Positions 22,007 to 34,043 of a DNA stretch of 64,000 nucleotides are shown here, piece by piece. This DNA comes from Wyeomyia smithii (Eukaryota; Arthropoda; Insecta; Diptera; Culicidae). The first letter of the stretch is position 1; every line of letters begins with the position of its first letter. The notes under the pieces were generated by a model. It had not been told where the DNA came from, ran no database searches, and worked only from the letters and a program-made list of their open reading frames with translations. Both the position numbers and the translations under genes were made by a program. Location of the stretch: positions 182,793,998 through 182,857,997 of the forward strand of contig NC_073696.1 of the NCBI RefSeq assembly GCF_029784165.1, written 5' to 3'.

Positions 22007-23235
22007 ATGACGAAGAAAGAAGCGTCAAAGAAATCTAAAGATGTGGAAAATTTATTAAAAGAACTGGAGGATACAAAAACTCGTATGCTAGCATTGGAAC
22101 AGACTCTGAAACAAGAGCGTGCAAAAAACGAAGCATTGAAAGCGAGCATGGAAAAGGCGAACAACACTAACGATGAGGGAAGTGTCGACTTTAGTGGCCA
22201 AGCACCGAGGTCATCGAGTACCCAACGCACCGAAATTTTACTCAATCCCGAAGAATCCCGATTTGTAACATCGGTGAATCAACTTTCCGTGTCTTCATTA
22301 AATGTTCCAGAATGCGTTCCGTTGACAAACGACGGTGAAATTACTAGACAGTCGTTTGATACATGGAAAGACCTCTTGATAGATTCGATGAAGCTGGCAG
22401 GAATCGAAGATGAAGCGACTCAGTTTATACTATTTCGGGTTAAAGCTGGCTCCCGGTTGCTCGGAATTTTTAAAAACACAAAGTCTACAGAAGATTCCCC
22501 CAGCGAGGAAAATAAACCTTTTTCCAACGCGATGCACCGTTTAAAAGTATATTTTGGGTCGAGTTCGGATATTATGCTGCAGCGGCGAAAACAAAGTGAT
22601 CACACAAAAACCAGACGAATCAGATTTGCAATTTGTCAACAAAGTTACAAATTTAGCCAGGCTTTGTGAATTTAACGAATGTAAGGAGACCGAAGAAATA
22701 ATAGGTACAATCGCGGGGCAGGCACAAAATCGTGAGGTTCGTACTGCAGCACTGAAAATACTATACAGAGGAGGGTCTGTTACTGATTTAGTGGATAGCG
22801 TACGTGAAATAGAGACGATCCGCTTGAACGAAGAATATTTTAGAAAAAAACACTTGCAGTCAGAGCCGACCGTTATCGCTCCTGTCAGAGCAGACTATCC
22901 TCGGAATCAATCGTCTCGCAATCGATTTCATCCGTATCAGCAGAAGAGAAATGCTCAGCAGACGTCAACTGGATTTCGATCTTCCAACAACTCGCGGTAT
23001 ATGGATCTAGCTGGGTGGCGTAATAATCAGCGCCAGGGATCGGGACAACGTGGAACGAGCTCCAATTTTCGAGAAGGGAAATGTTAGAGATGTGGTAATG
23101 TATACCACTTTTCATCGGATTGCCCAGCTATAGACAAAATGTGCAGAATTTGTGGTAAAGTGGGCCACTTCCAAAAGGTTTGCCGTGTCTCGACACAAAG
23201 ACAGATCACAGGAAATCGGATATTAGAGGAAACAT
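22007..23235 (+). pseudogene. gag (capsid, two zinc knuckles), broken
   Basis: From ATG 22007 the frame starts with a lysine-rich coiled-coil-like segment (VENLLKELEDTKTRMLALEQ). It continues with a Gag domain (FDTWKDLLIDSMKLAGIEDE, AGSRLLGIF) to about 22590, where a frameshift moves it to a second frame (SDLQFVNKVTNLARLCEFNE). That frame ends in a basic QN-rich region and two CCHC knuckles: C-*-RCGNVYHFSSDC, whose second position is a TAG stop at about 23086, and CRICGKVGHFQKVC. Another stop follows at about 23235. A healthy copy would have Gag in one frame; here one indel and at least two stops prevent that. Confidence 0.88.
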
Positions 23236-23317
23236 AGAAGAGTTCTCAAATTGTAGCTGCTGTAGAGAAAATGGAGTTAGAAACGAATATTTCCGAGAAT
23301 GTAAGTAAAGAACCAGA

Positions 23318-23395
23318 AGTTTAATATTAAAGGCTAGATAACATGGTTGCCTCCTAGTTTAATATTAAAGGCTAGATAACATGGTTGCCTCCTAA
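23318..23395 (+). repeat. Tandem duplication of ~39 bp
   Basis: AGTTTAATATTAAAGGCTAG and the bases following it up to TTGCCTCCTA occur twice in a row between gag and pol of the retrotransposon. This is probably a local replication slip. Confidence 0.85.
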
Positions 23396-23597
23396 TGTTT
23401 TTTTTTTCAACAAGTTATAATTTGACTATCGCAAATAAATATATGGATGTTAGCTTATAAAACGATTTTTATATCTTAGACAGAAAGAAAGCTAAACGAG
23501 TTCAACCATTTCATCTGGATTGTAAAATATATATAGTTCTAGAGTCAATTACTAAAATGTTCACATATTACAGATCGAACAAAAACTGTCTGTTAAC

Positions 23598-26461
23598 GTG
23601 TTATCCACTATGAAGCCTAACGACGAAGGGATAATAATGGCGAAAGTTGCAGAACTGCAATGTGTGTTTTTGATTGACTCCGGTGCTCAAGTCAATACCT
23701 TTACTGAGGAGCTATTCCAAATACTGCTCAGTGATGCAAAGTATGCTGAGAGGGTGTTCAATTTACAGAAAAAAGCAGATAGATCTCTCAGAGCTTATGC
23801 TTCAACCGGGGAGATCGCAGTAAAAGCTACATTTGAAGCATACCTCTACGTTTCGGAGGATAGACCAGTTTTAATGGAAAAATTTTATGTGGTTGACGAG
23901 AAACAAGTTCTTATAGGTAGACCAACAGCCACAAGATATAGTATACTTATGCTCGGATTGAATGTTCCAGTTTCAACAGATAGAGTTCTTATGGGTTCGA
24001 GTTCTCGATCAGCGGAAATCTCATTTGTCAATGGAAGTATACCGTTTCCAAAATTTAATATTCCGGCAGTGAAAATAAGTTATAATAGAGATATCGCCCC
24101 GTGTAGAAACATTTTTACCAACATTCCTCCCGCTATGAAACCTTTAGTCCAGAAAAGGCTCGATCAATTAGTTTCAGCAGAAATCATCGAACCTGTATGC
24201 GGTAACATGGAAAATTCCTTCTGCTCATCGGTTCTCATCGTACCGAAGGGTAAGGATGACTTCCGGCTTGTTATTGACTTGAGAGGACCTAACGAGTACA
24301 TATTCAGGACTCCATTTGTGATGCCGACTCTTGACACAATTCTAGCGGAATTGAATGGTGCGTGTTGGTTTTCAACGATTGATCTTTCAAACGCATTCTA
24401 TCACATTGAGCTCGATGCTGAATCGCGTCCCCTCACTAATTTTTACACTGAATTTGGTGTATTCCGTTGCGTAAGACTTCCGTTTGGGTTATCCAATGCC
24501 CCGGATATTTTTCAAGAATCGTTGGAAAAAATTATCTTGGATGGTTGTAAAGGGACTAAAAATTATTTGGACGACATATTGGTCTATGGAAAGACCAAAG
24601 AAGAACACGACTCCAACCTCGCAGCAGTGCTCTCGCGTCTCCGTAGCCATAACGTCCAACTCAATGAAGCGAAATGCGTTTTCGGCAGCCAGTCTGTTAA
24701 ATTTTTGGGATTTATACTTACACCTGAAGGATGGATGGTCGAAACAGATAAAAGAGATGCTTCAGAAGACCTACTAACTGTTCAGAGGTTAAGAGCTTCT
24801 TAGGTCTTATTACATTTACTGATAAATTTATAATGAATCGGGCGGATAAAACAGAACGACTCAGAACTCTGGCTAAATCTAACCAATTCTACTGGTCAAT
24901 TGAAGAGGAAGCTGAATTTGAATTCTTGCGTAACAATGCGCTAGACGTTATCAAACGGTTAGGCTACTATAGTATTGAAGACACACTTGAGCTATTCGTG
25001 GACGCTTCACCAGCTGCTTTGGGCGCAGTGATTATACAATACAACAAAACAGCAGAACCTCGAATTATTGCTTGCGCTTCAAAAACACTTACAATCACTG
25101 AACAACGCTATCCACAAACCCAGAAAGAGGCCTTAGCGGTAGTATGGGCGGTTGAGCGCTTTTCGTACTACCTTTTGGGGCGATCATTCATCATACGAAC
25201 CGACTCTGAAGCGAACGAATTCATATTCAGTACTAACCACCGCCTCGGTAAAAGGGCCGTTTCTCGAGCTGAATCTTGGGCACTTAGGCTCCAGCCCTAT
25301 AATTTTACTATCAAACGAATACCAGGAGATCAAAATGTAGCTGACGCGCTCTCAAGATTAGTTTGTGTGACACAAGAAGCAGTTCCGTTTGAAGACGATG
25401 ATTCCAATAACTTTCTTTACATGCTAGATTCTGGTTGCATGGAGATTTCATTGGACGAGATTGAGAAGGCAACTGAAAATGATAGTGAACTACTAGAAGT
25501 GAAGGAAGCGGTTGAATCTAATAAATGGCCGGAGTCTTTACGCAAATTCGAAGCACAAAAGAAAGAACTTTATATTTTGGGGCATCTTATATTCAAAAGC
25601 GATAGAACAGTACTGCCCAGAGCGCTCTGGAAAAAGGCAATGACATCGGCCCACGGAGGACACGTCGGAGAGACGGCAATGAAACGAATCATGCGTGGCT
25701 TTTTTTGGTGGCCCGGAATGTCGACTGACGTGATTCATTTTGTTAAAAACTGTGAAACGTGCGCTATGTTGGCCCGCAAAAACCCTCCTTTACCGTTATC
25801 TAGTAGAGTGTTACCAGAATCTCCTTGGGAAATCATTCAAATAGATTTTCTAACTATTCCGGGAGCTGGTACATTTTTGGTGGTAGTCGATACTTATTCA
25901 CGATATCTATCGCTTGTTGAAATGAGCCAAACGGATGCTTTTTCTACTAACAAAGCTTTGAGTCAAATATTTCAAACATGGGGGTGCCCAGCCATTCTTC
26001 AAAGCGACAATGGACCTCCATTCCAAAGTGCAGCGTTTATCGAATTTTGGGAAAACAAAGATATAAGAGTCCGGAAATCAATTCCGCTTTGTCCTCAGAC
26101 AAACGGAATTGTGGAACGACAGAACCAAAGCATAATTAAAGCAGTTGCTGCATCAAAAATCGAAGGGGAAGACTGGAAACTTGCACTGTACCGATACGTT
26201 CATCATCATAATACTGTTATACCTCATTCACGTCTCAATATAACACCTTTTGAGTTGTTAGTTGGTTGGAAGTACCGTGGTACTTTCCCTAGCCTTTGGA
26301 GTAATTCGGAAAGTAAACAATTAGATAGAATGGACATACAAGAACGAGATAGTTTAGCAAAGCTAACTAGCAAACGCTACGCAGATAAAGTTAGAGGAGC
26401 AAAGGAATCTGATATCGTCGTCGGCGATGTAGTGTTTATGGCTCAACAAAAAAAAATCTAA
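23598..26461 (+). pseudogene. pol (protease-RT-RNase H-integrase), broken
   Basis: The first frame (23598-24803) holds the protease motif FLIDSGAQVNTF, then RT motifs VIDLRGPNEYIF, FSTIDLSNAFYHIEL, LPFGLSNAPDIFQ and NYLDDILVYGKTKEEHD. A frameshift near 24765-24785 moves the thumb (EVKSFLGLITFTDKF) into the frame of 24833-26461. That frame has RNase H (ELFVDASPAALGAVI, TQKEALAVVWAVERF, GDQNVADALSRL), the integrase HHCC finger (HGGHVGETAMKR, CETCAML) and the catalytic core (IDFLTIPGAGTFLVVVDTYS, LQSDNGPPFQS, QTNGIVERQNQSI). The frame ends in a run of nine A at about 26455, an indel-prone site. Confidence 0.92.
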
Positions 26462-26882
26462 GGTTGATCCAACATTCTCTAACGACCGTTTCACTGTGGT
26501 AGCAAGAGAGGGTGCAAGAGTTGTTATTGTTAATAGTGGAGGAGTACAATATTCCAGAAATGTCCAGGACGTAAGAAAAGTTCCGCTATCAACAGACAGT
26601 TCAGATGATGGATATAATGAGCTTTTGGAGAACACTTACGGAATAGAAGAAGAGGAGGACACTTCAAGAACAGAGTTCAAACTGCCTGGTAATACCGATT
26701 TTTTTGCGGTTCCATCAACGAAGCAAAACTCAAATTCAAGAGTTTTACGAAAACGAGAAAATTTAAAAAAACCAACACGCTTTAATGACGAATTTGTTGT
26801 ACACAGTTTTTTGTTGAGAGTAGAGTTAGCGGGGAATGTGGGAGACAAGAACACAGGAGTAATAAAAAAAAAAATAAACTAA
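26440..26882 (+). pseudogene. Integrase C-terminal tail, out of frame
   Basis: After the A9 run the frame continues as SKVDPTFSNDRFTVVAREGA and an acidic EEEEDTSRTEF segment followed by a basic tail. It runs across the start of the 3' LTR (GNVGDKNTG) and stops at 26880. It fits the C-terminal domain of a gypsy integrase, separated from the core only by the homopolymer indel. Confidence 0.75.
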
Positions 26883-27358
26883 ATGAATGAAAATAAATCA
26901 GGATATTACACGTAAGCATTTACTCCCCTGAAAAGAAATCCTCTTTCCGTTCTCTTTGCAAGTTGAAGTGGAATATTATATTCTAATAGGACTGTCATTC
27001 GTTTGAGGGGAATTCTTGTTGAGGGGAAAATATTCGTTCATGTGATGAAGCAAGCGGGTAATGCTATATAAGCGTGTGTTAGCCTTACTGGGGCTCATTC
27101 TTGTGACGAATTTCAACGGCACCACACCATGGAGAAGAACCAAGGACGATCTTTGGCGATGGGAAGCGGCGAGAAAGCAAAGAAGCCGAAATCTGCTTCT
27201 TTGCCAGCGAGGAAACCCGACAACCAGGATGCAGCGAAAAAAAAACGAAAAGCGTGGGACGCTACTGATGTCTATCCAGCAGCAGCAGCAATGGAGCGAA
27301 GCTTTGGTCAGGAAAGGCCTACGACACGAAAGTTCAAAGTCACAATCGGTTCACGACA
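26837..27358 (+). repeat. 3' LTR
   Basis: Same sequence as the 5' LTR apart from three small differences. The purine-rich AGCGGGGAA just upstream is the likely polypurine primer. ACGTC follows at 27359. The 9-A version of the internal frame here reads through to about 27395 in a different frame and should not be annotated as a gene. Confidence 0.95.
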
Positions 27359-27363
27359 ACGTC

Positions 27364-29640
27364 AAATCTTACGCAAATCGTCGAGCACAAGCTGAAAACG
27401 GGAAGAAGCACAAGGGGGTACATATCAAAAGCATTACCATAGAGCACGGGACTGCAATCGTTTATTTAAGTTGCTTGTTTTATTCCTATTTATTTAAATA
27501 TAAGTCTGAGGTTTCATTAAAAACATCTTAATATAAAAAAGCAGATATGTTTCCATTATGCAATCTTGAACTTGAAGTATTTAATTATCTGCTTATTTTT
27601 TGCTCCTTTCGAATAAATAGTATTATTTTATTAGAGAAATCGAGATCGTGCAAATAAGCGATAAATGATCACAGTAAAATGGAGAAAAAATATTGTTGTA
27701 GGATTCAGCCGGAGGATATTGCTAATGATGCTGGTACGATAACATGTATTTATAACTAAGTGCTTAACAACAAAAAAAGGTTACACTTCAGTGCTACTTC
27801 TTTAGACTCCCAGCAATATTTTTCACTCATTCAGAAGCGGTATTTATGATGATATCTGAAAAAAAACATATTACGAAAAGGAAAACATCTGGAGGGGAGG
27901 AGTCGTGGTATTTCTGCGAAAACGTAGAAACGTTGTAAGCTTCGTCACACTTCGTGAATATTTTCATTTTCATATATTTTATGTCAATGCTTCAAATCAT
28001 TTATGATTCATCTCACACATTTTACTACCGTGTGTGTTTCATACGATATTCTATCTAGTTTACTTGAATATGTTTCTATGACCTAATTTTCTATTCCACG
28101 TGTACTTTTTTTTATTCGAATATTAGGTGTAGCCAAAGGACAGCTATCGACAAACCTCCATTTAAATTTAACATCATCGTGAAAATCTCGCGGATTAATT
28201 AGTCCGTCAAGTCGCTGCTCGCTTTCACTTAAAAAATAAAAGATTTTTCATCGTTTCATCCAACCAAACGAAAAACAAAAGCCTTTCGCTCCACTCGCGT
28301 CGAATTAGGAATCTTATGTTCCCTCTGCTGAACGTCGGTTTTGAACTTGAGTGGATTGCAGCATACCGAAATTCAGCCCGACTCGAAAAGCAGTAAGCAT
28401 GTTGAACGCATACACGCTCTATTGCTCTAATACCGTTTTGAAAAGGATTTATGATTCGCCCGCAGCAGCAGAGCAAAGTGGGTATTAGCGTGGGTGCTCA
28501 GTAGCGTTTAAACATCAATGGGAAACAGAAAGTTCGAGAGGGTTTTGGCAGTTCGGAAATGTTGATTCCGAAAATTCGGCATTATACCCAAAACAAAAAC
28601 GCCATAGAAGGGATGAGAGATACTTTAATTTGTTTGCTCTAAATATTTCCAAATTTCAAGATTTTTTATGGATCTACATGTTAATCAAACAAAATTCAAT
28701 ATTTTTAAGATTGGATTATAGATGATTTACCGGTTCATATAAAACCTAATAAACCTAGATGTAATGAACAACAACATAGTTTAAGTGCCTTCAGGGAACA
28801 TAACTACGTGGTGAAAACCTTCTTAGTCCCCAGAACTATGAATCTTCTTTTTCCAAACTTCTCAAAAAATTGTATATTCTCGATCTCAATAACAATGCAA
28901 CTGGTAAACAATTTTATGCAACATCTTGTGGACTGATTACTATCACAAAAATTACGGAATGCTCGGGCAGCAGATAAAATACGTCTTTTCAAATATACGA
29001 TAGCACGGTGCTCCCACAGAACGTTATTATAAAAAAAATGCACCAAACAATCTGAGTACACCATTCGATGCGTTATGGCGTCCAGAATCTCTGGTCAAAT
29101 TTTCGAAATCATCGTACGGTACATCTTTGAGTAATGCCCTTTTGAAGGCCGTAAAGTTCAGAAAAGTGATGTAAAAACGACGAAATACTTATTGTAAAGC
29201 ACGTATTTCAACTACCATTTTATGAAATAACTTCCAAAATAGTTTCTACACATTATATTTCAAGACATTAACAATCGGTGGAAAGATTTATTTGAAAACC
29301 CCACAGTGCACAGTGGTCCAATAAGGCAAAAGGTAGAACCTAATTCCATAGCGCCTTTCACCTTCGTCCTAGCTTAATAGTGTCTTCGAAACAATTGTTC
29401 GTATGAATGACCCGCATAATCGCGAATTGTCAAAAAGTTTGAAAAGTTTACTATACTAAAAATAAAAAAATTAACTTTTTTGTGTTGAGAGATAGAGGAA
29501 TGGTTTATTCAAAAAAGTTGTTGAAAATTCAAAAATATGAAACTTTTTTGAACAAATGAAAATCCTATTTTTTTTCGGTACAAAGTTAAAAAGTATATTA
29601 TATGTAACTTACTTAAAAGTTAGTTTTTTGTTGTTAACTT
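27364..29640. other. Unassigned AT-rich sequence
   Basis: About 2.3 kb with no recognisable gene or repeat ends. Open frames at 28225-28476 and 28804-29064 (minus) lack motifs. It is probably host flanking DNA of the retrotransposon. Confidence 0.5.
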
Positions 29641-29646
29641 TCATTA

Positions 29647-30540
29647 ATGGCATTTCACCCAAATTGTTGTTCGGCGGAATTCGATCACATTTCTGACCAG
29701 GAAAATCCAACCACCAAGCCCAAGTTTAACGGTTGCCATCTAAAAAATGGCTACCTGCAACTAGCCAGTGCCGACACCGACACAGTGCAGTGGTTGGAAA
29801 GGGAGGTACCTTCCCTCGTACCGTGGGAGAGAGCACAGCTTCGCGTATACCATATAACGGATCTGCCGAAGGCCAGACGCTATGTCGGTTACTTCGCGGA
29901 TAGTGCGAACTCTCCGGACGAGAAGATACTGCGTTCACTCCAGAATCATAACGACCATCTCTCTACCTAAACTAACTCATCTCTCTACCAAAATATGGCG
30001 AGTCCGTAACCGCAAAAGACATTGGTCGAGCTAGTTCTGGATATTGACGAAGAATCGGCCAAGCTCATCGAAAATGGAAACCATGAACTGCACTACGGTT
30101 TCGGCAAAGCACGCATCCGAAAGGTAAGCGGAAGGCCGAACGTCACAGGAAGGAAAGACTCCGTCGCAATGCCAGGGAAGGTACGTGCGGGTAACTCCTC
30201 CGGGAGTACCCTGCCACCACCCAGGCAAAGCGATCCTGCGAATAGGCTAAAGGTTCGCGTGGGAAACTCCTCCCGTAGTACCCCACAACCACCCAAACGC
30301 AACCCTGCGGCTGGGAAGGTACGCGCAGGATGCTCCCCCGAGAGTGCCCTGTCACCACCCAAACAACGCAACCCCGCGGCTGCTCGGACGGTTCCGTCGA
30401 AGACTCGCAAGAGTGTGAAGCATCAACCACCGAACAGTCGCACCCCCCGGAGTCAAAAACCGCCACAGCGTGCGCGACGACCTTCTGTTGACAATCGACT
30501 GCTGCAGCCGAAGCCGAACAGTGTGGAAGAGCAACTTCAG
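29647..30540 (+). pseudogene. LOA-type ORF1 remnant
   Basis: The first part reads LKNGYLQLASADTDTVQWLE, EVPSLVPWERAQLRVYHITD. After a break near 29970-30030 it continues LVLDIDEESAKLIENGNHEL, HYGFGKARIRK, followed by a Pro/Ser/Arg-rich tail. These blocks recall the DUF4780-type domain often seen in ORF1 of such LINEs. An 11-bp repeat (ATCTCTCTACC) at the break suggests a slip. The N-terminus and the nucleic-acid-binding knuckles are absent. Confidence 0.6.
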
Positions 30541-33150
30541 TACCCTGGTGGAATGATCAACTTAGTGACCTTCGTCGGGAAACTAGGCGGTTGTTCAACA
30601 GGGCAAAAGTCACGTCTAATTGGGACGACTACAGGGCGTCCCTCACTAAGTACAACGCCGAGCTACGCAAGGCTAAACGGAAATCCAGAGTTAGTTTCTG
30701 TGAAAGAATCCAAACTCTGCCGGAAGCTACGCGGCTCCAAAAGGCGATGTCCAAAGACCATACTAACGGTTTAGGACAAGTAAGGAAAGAGGATGGATGC
30801 CTCACTGTCACTACCAAGGAAACGTTGGAGGTTCTCATGAAAACCCACTTTCCTGGATCGACAGAGACTGAAGAACTGAATAGTGATGGGTCGCGGCGGG
30901 ACAACTCGAGACATATGGCGTCTCGGGAGTCCATCCTGCTGGCCCGCCGACTGTTCACGGAGGCCTCATTAGGTTGGGCTCTAAGCTCACTCGACCCTAT
31001 GAAGTCTCCAGGTCCAGACGGCATACTACCCATCTTTCTACAAAAATCGGCCGCAGTTATCATGTCCGAACTCATCAACCTCTTCAGAGCCAGCTTTATC
31101 CTGGGCCATATTCCGGATAACTGGCTGAAGGTGAAGGTAGTGTTTATCCCCAAAGTTGAAAGAAAGGATAAAACCTTACCTAAAACTTTTAGACCCATAA
31201 GTCTGACTTCATCACACCTCAAGTTGATGGAAAAAATAATGCATAAATTTATCCGTGATGAGTTTCTTAAAGACTCCCCGCTGAATAGGAACCAACATGC
31301 CTTCAAAGCGGCAAGTCAACAGAAACTGCTCGTCACAGCTTAGTGACGTTGATTGAAAAGTCCCTGAGTTATCAGGAGACGGCGCTTTGTGCCTTTCTTG
31401 ATATTGAAGGGGCCTTCGATACCACGTCCCTTGCATCAATTAATACGGCTCTCTCCAATAATGGAATCGACCACACTTCAAGGAGCTGGATACACGCATT
31501 GCCCTCTAGCAGAGTGATCACAGCAACCTTGGGAGATTCGTCTGTAACAATGTCAGTGATCAAGGGATGCCCGCAAGGAGGAGTTCTCTCGCCCTTGTTA
31601 TGGTCACTAGTTGTCGACGCACTTCTCAATAAGCTTTCACAGCTTGGATACGAAGTCATTGGATACGCTGATGACATCGTCCTCATCGTCAGAGGTAAAA
31701 ATGATGCAACTCTGTCGAGCCGAATGCAAGCGGCTCTGGATGCTACCACGTTATGGTGTCTACAGGAGGGTCTAAACATAAACCTCTTAAAACAGTCCTA
31801 ATTCCATTCAGTAGACGAAGGAAGATCTCCATCACTCCTCCAACACTGAATGGAGTTAGACTGGGCTTCAGCAATGAAGTCAAATACCTCGGAATTATTC
31901 TGGATAAGAAACTGAATTGGTCTGCACAACTGGATCATGCCGCTATAAAAAAGCGATCTCGGCGATCTGGGCCTGCAGAACTCTGTTCGGTAAGATCTGG
32001 GGACTGAAACCAGACTTGGCACTCTGGTCTTACAAGACCATTGTCCGACCAAGGATCACCTATGCTGCCCTTGTGTGGTGGCCTAAGGTGAACGAAAATA
32101 CTGCGCAAGCCAAATTAAAAAAAAGTTCAAAGACTTGCATGTCTTTCGGTTACCAGCGCTATGCAAACAACTCCAACTGCTGCCATGGAAGCAATGCTCT
32201 GCCTACTGTCTCTACATCTTCATGTGAAAAAGGAAGCAGAGCTTGGCGCTCTAAGGTTGCAAAGGAGGATAACTATACTCGAAGGGGACCGAATCGGTCA
32301 CCTTCGCATACTTAGGGAGTTCAAACTAACTCCGCTATTAACCACAGTCTCCGACTGGATGGACGTTAGGACCAACATGGATATTCTGTATAGAGTGATG
32401 GAAACAAACTGCTCTATGTGGAACAATGGAGGGCCTATCTCGGTTATACGGACCAGGTATCAGGGAAACATTTTCCCTGTGCAAATGGCCCACCGTTTTT
32501 CAAGCAGAGGTATATGCCATATATATCTGCGCAAAAATATGTCTGAAACGCAACTACAGACATGCGAAAATCGGTATATTCTCGGACAGTCAAGCAGCAC
32601 TACTAGCACTTAAGTCCATCAAATAAGCTTCCAAACTTGTTTGGGAATGCATTGAAACTCTACGGGAACTCTCCCGGCAGAACTCGGTTTTCCTGTTTTG
32701 GGTGGCCGGACGTTGCGGAGTCGAGGGCGATGAACAAGCTGACTACCTAGCAAGACAGGGATCAGCTCAGCGGTTTATTGGCCCCGAGCCGTTTCTGGGT
32801 TCGTCCAATCCCGCTATCAAAAGCGAACTACAAACCTGGGAAAGGCTAGAAATAGCATCCCAAAGGCAACAGGTACAGGGTTGTAGACAAGCTAAAAAGT
32901 TAATCTATCCGAACGCCTGAACCGCCAGAAAGTTACTTAGTCTAAATCGTAATGAACTACGGATAATCACGGAACTCCTTACCGGACACTGTCCCGCTTT
33001 TTATCATTTAAATAAAATCGGTGTAGTGTTGAACGACACCTGCCGATTCTGCAAATCTGAGCCAGAGAGTTCAGAGCATTTGCTTTGCTCTTGCGGAGCT
33101 CTTGCTTCCTCTAGGTACAACTTCTTAGGAAGTTACCTTTTAACTCAATA
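30540..33150 (+). pseudogene. LOA-type ORF2 (RT-RNase H), multiply broken
   Basis: The frame changes several times. Readable parts are VPWWNDQLSDLRRETRRLFN (end of the endonuclease-RT linker), SPGPDGILPIFLQK, FRPISLTSSHLKLMEKIM, RNQHAFKAASQQK, AFLDIEGAFDTTS, GCPQGGVLSPLLWSLVVD, GYADDIVLIV, FSNEVKYLGIILDKKLNW, RITYAALVWWPKV, FQAEVYAIYICA, FSDSQAALLALKS and GDEQADYLARQGS. An ending similar to HCPAFYHLNKIGVVLNDTCRF precedes the 3' UTR. The RNase H histidine motif reads GRCGVEGDEQAD, with Arg where His is usual. Non-functional. Confidence 0.78.
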
Positions 33151-33498
33151 CTAAGTATGGAGCTCTAATCCCAAGCAAGTCATTAGTTTCATCAACTATG
33201 TTGTACCTAATTGGGGTACAGGTTTACAACAAAACAGTTCTACTCCATCAATAAGTACGAGCAATCCGTAACCTGTGCACAGCAATCGGGGCCAGCCACA
33301 AAAGACAATCAGTGGGACTGTCGCAGTGGCATTTCAGTACCTAGTGCCCTTCAAGCATACATTACTTACCTTTGATATTGCACTTAAAGTATTCATGATA
33401 AGACTAATTTGAAATGCCATGAATTTGTGTACAGAACATGCTTACTGAGCTCAGTCATTTTTCCATGACACTGAAATGAAGATCAACTGAATGTGAAT

Positions 33499-33506
33499 CT
33501 CACATG
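33499..33506. repeat. 8-bp target duplication CTCACATG (left)
   Basis: Exact match to 40184-40191 on the other side of the hAT-type element. Confidence 0.85.
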
Positions 33507-34030
33507 CAGTGGTGAGCACCATTCCGCTAACTCGCTTATTTGCTAATTAGCGACGCTAAAATTTAGTTAGCGATTTAGCGATTTCGCTAATTTTTGAGCT
33601 GGTTAGCTAAACTGTTAGCGTCGCTAAAATTTTGGCCTTCAAAACGCTAATCGCTAATTCGCTAAATTTTGTGGAGAAGCGACAATAGAAATATTTAGAA
33701 AAACTGTGAATTGCTGATGGCGTACATAAATTGCTTCGAAAGATGAACATACTTTACTGCGAAAGTTACTTTTGTCAGTTTTTTTACCCTAGAATGGAGT
33801 TCCAGTTATCGTACAAGCCACAGGAGCATTTTGAAGAACAAGCACAAAGTCTAGATTGAATTTTTGGCACACCAAGAACTTTGGTAAATTGCAATGCGCT
33901 TGAAATTATGACAACTTTGGTTCTACTTTTTCGATTCAGATAATAATTGAATTTTCATGAAAACATTCCTAAGAGTATCTATTTTCAATGCAAGCTAAAT
34001 AACTTTTGTTATTCTTGTTTTTACAAAATC

Positions 34031-34043
34031 AAACATGAATACC
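34031..34043. repeat. LINE target-site duplication (left)
   Basis: AAACATGAATACC occurs here and at 39896-39908, flanking the LINE. Length and exactness fit target-primed reverse transcription of a recent insertion. Confidence 0.85.

Larger units (their letters stand above)
20539..27358 (+). mobile_element. Ty3/gypsy LTR retrotransposon, complete
   Basis: The element is 6.8 kb and bounded by LTRs of 521 and 522 bp beginning TGTGGG and ending CGACA, inside an ACGTC duplication. Order is LTR, primer-binding site, structured leader, gag with two zinc knuckles, protease, reverse transcriptase, RNase H, integrase, LTR. Integrase after RT/RNase H identifies Ty3/gypsy. The RT and integrase wording recalls the mag lineage, but that is tentative. 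There is no envelope gene. The LTRs differ at only three places by my reading, so insertion was recent. Yet gag-pol carries several frameshifts and stops; either the copy was mobilised in trans or the sequence has indel errors. Confidence 0.95.
29647..33390 (+). mobile_element. LOA/Lian-type LINE, decayed copy 1
   Basis: Order on the plus strand: an ORF1 remnant (29647-30480), then directly the end of the endonuclease linker and RT of ORF2 (30540-32000), RNase H (32440-32760), a C-terminal Cys/His region to about 33150 and a 3' UTR-like stretch. The endonuclease domain is missing, which points to an internal deletion near 30535. Many frameshifts. RT without YRGI-type wording but with RNase H suits the LOA clade (Lian in Aedes); this is by motif recognition only. 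The same family reappears, more broken, at 43280-51170. Confidence 0.78.

Noticed and set aside
27061..27531. 156-codon frame starting in the 3' LTR
   Set aside because: It is the LTR-internal sequence read in another frame and running into flanking DNA; there is no gag downstream of the 3' LTR.
30093..30466. Minus-strand frames over the proline-rich ORF1 tail
   Set aside because: They overlap the Pro/Ser/Arg-rich coding strand of the LOA remnant and are composition artefacts.
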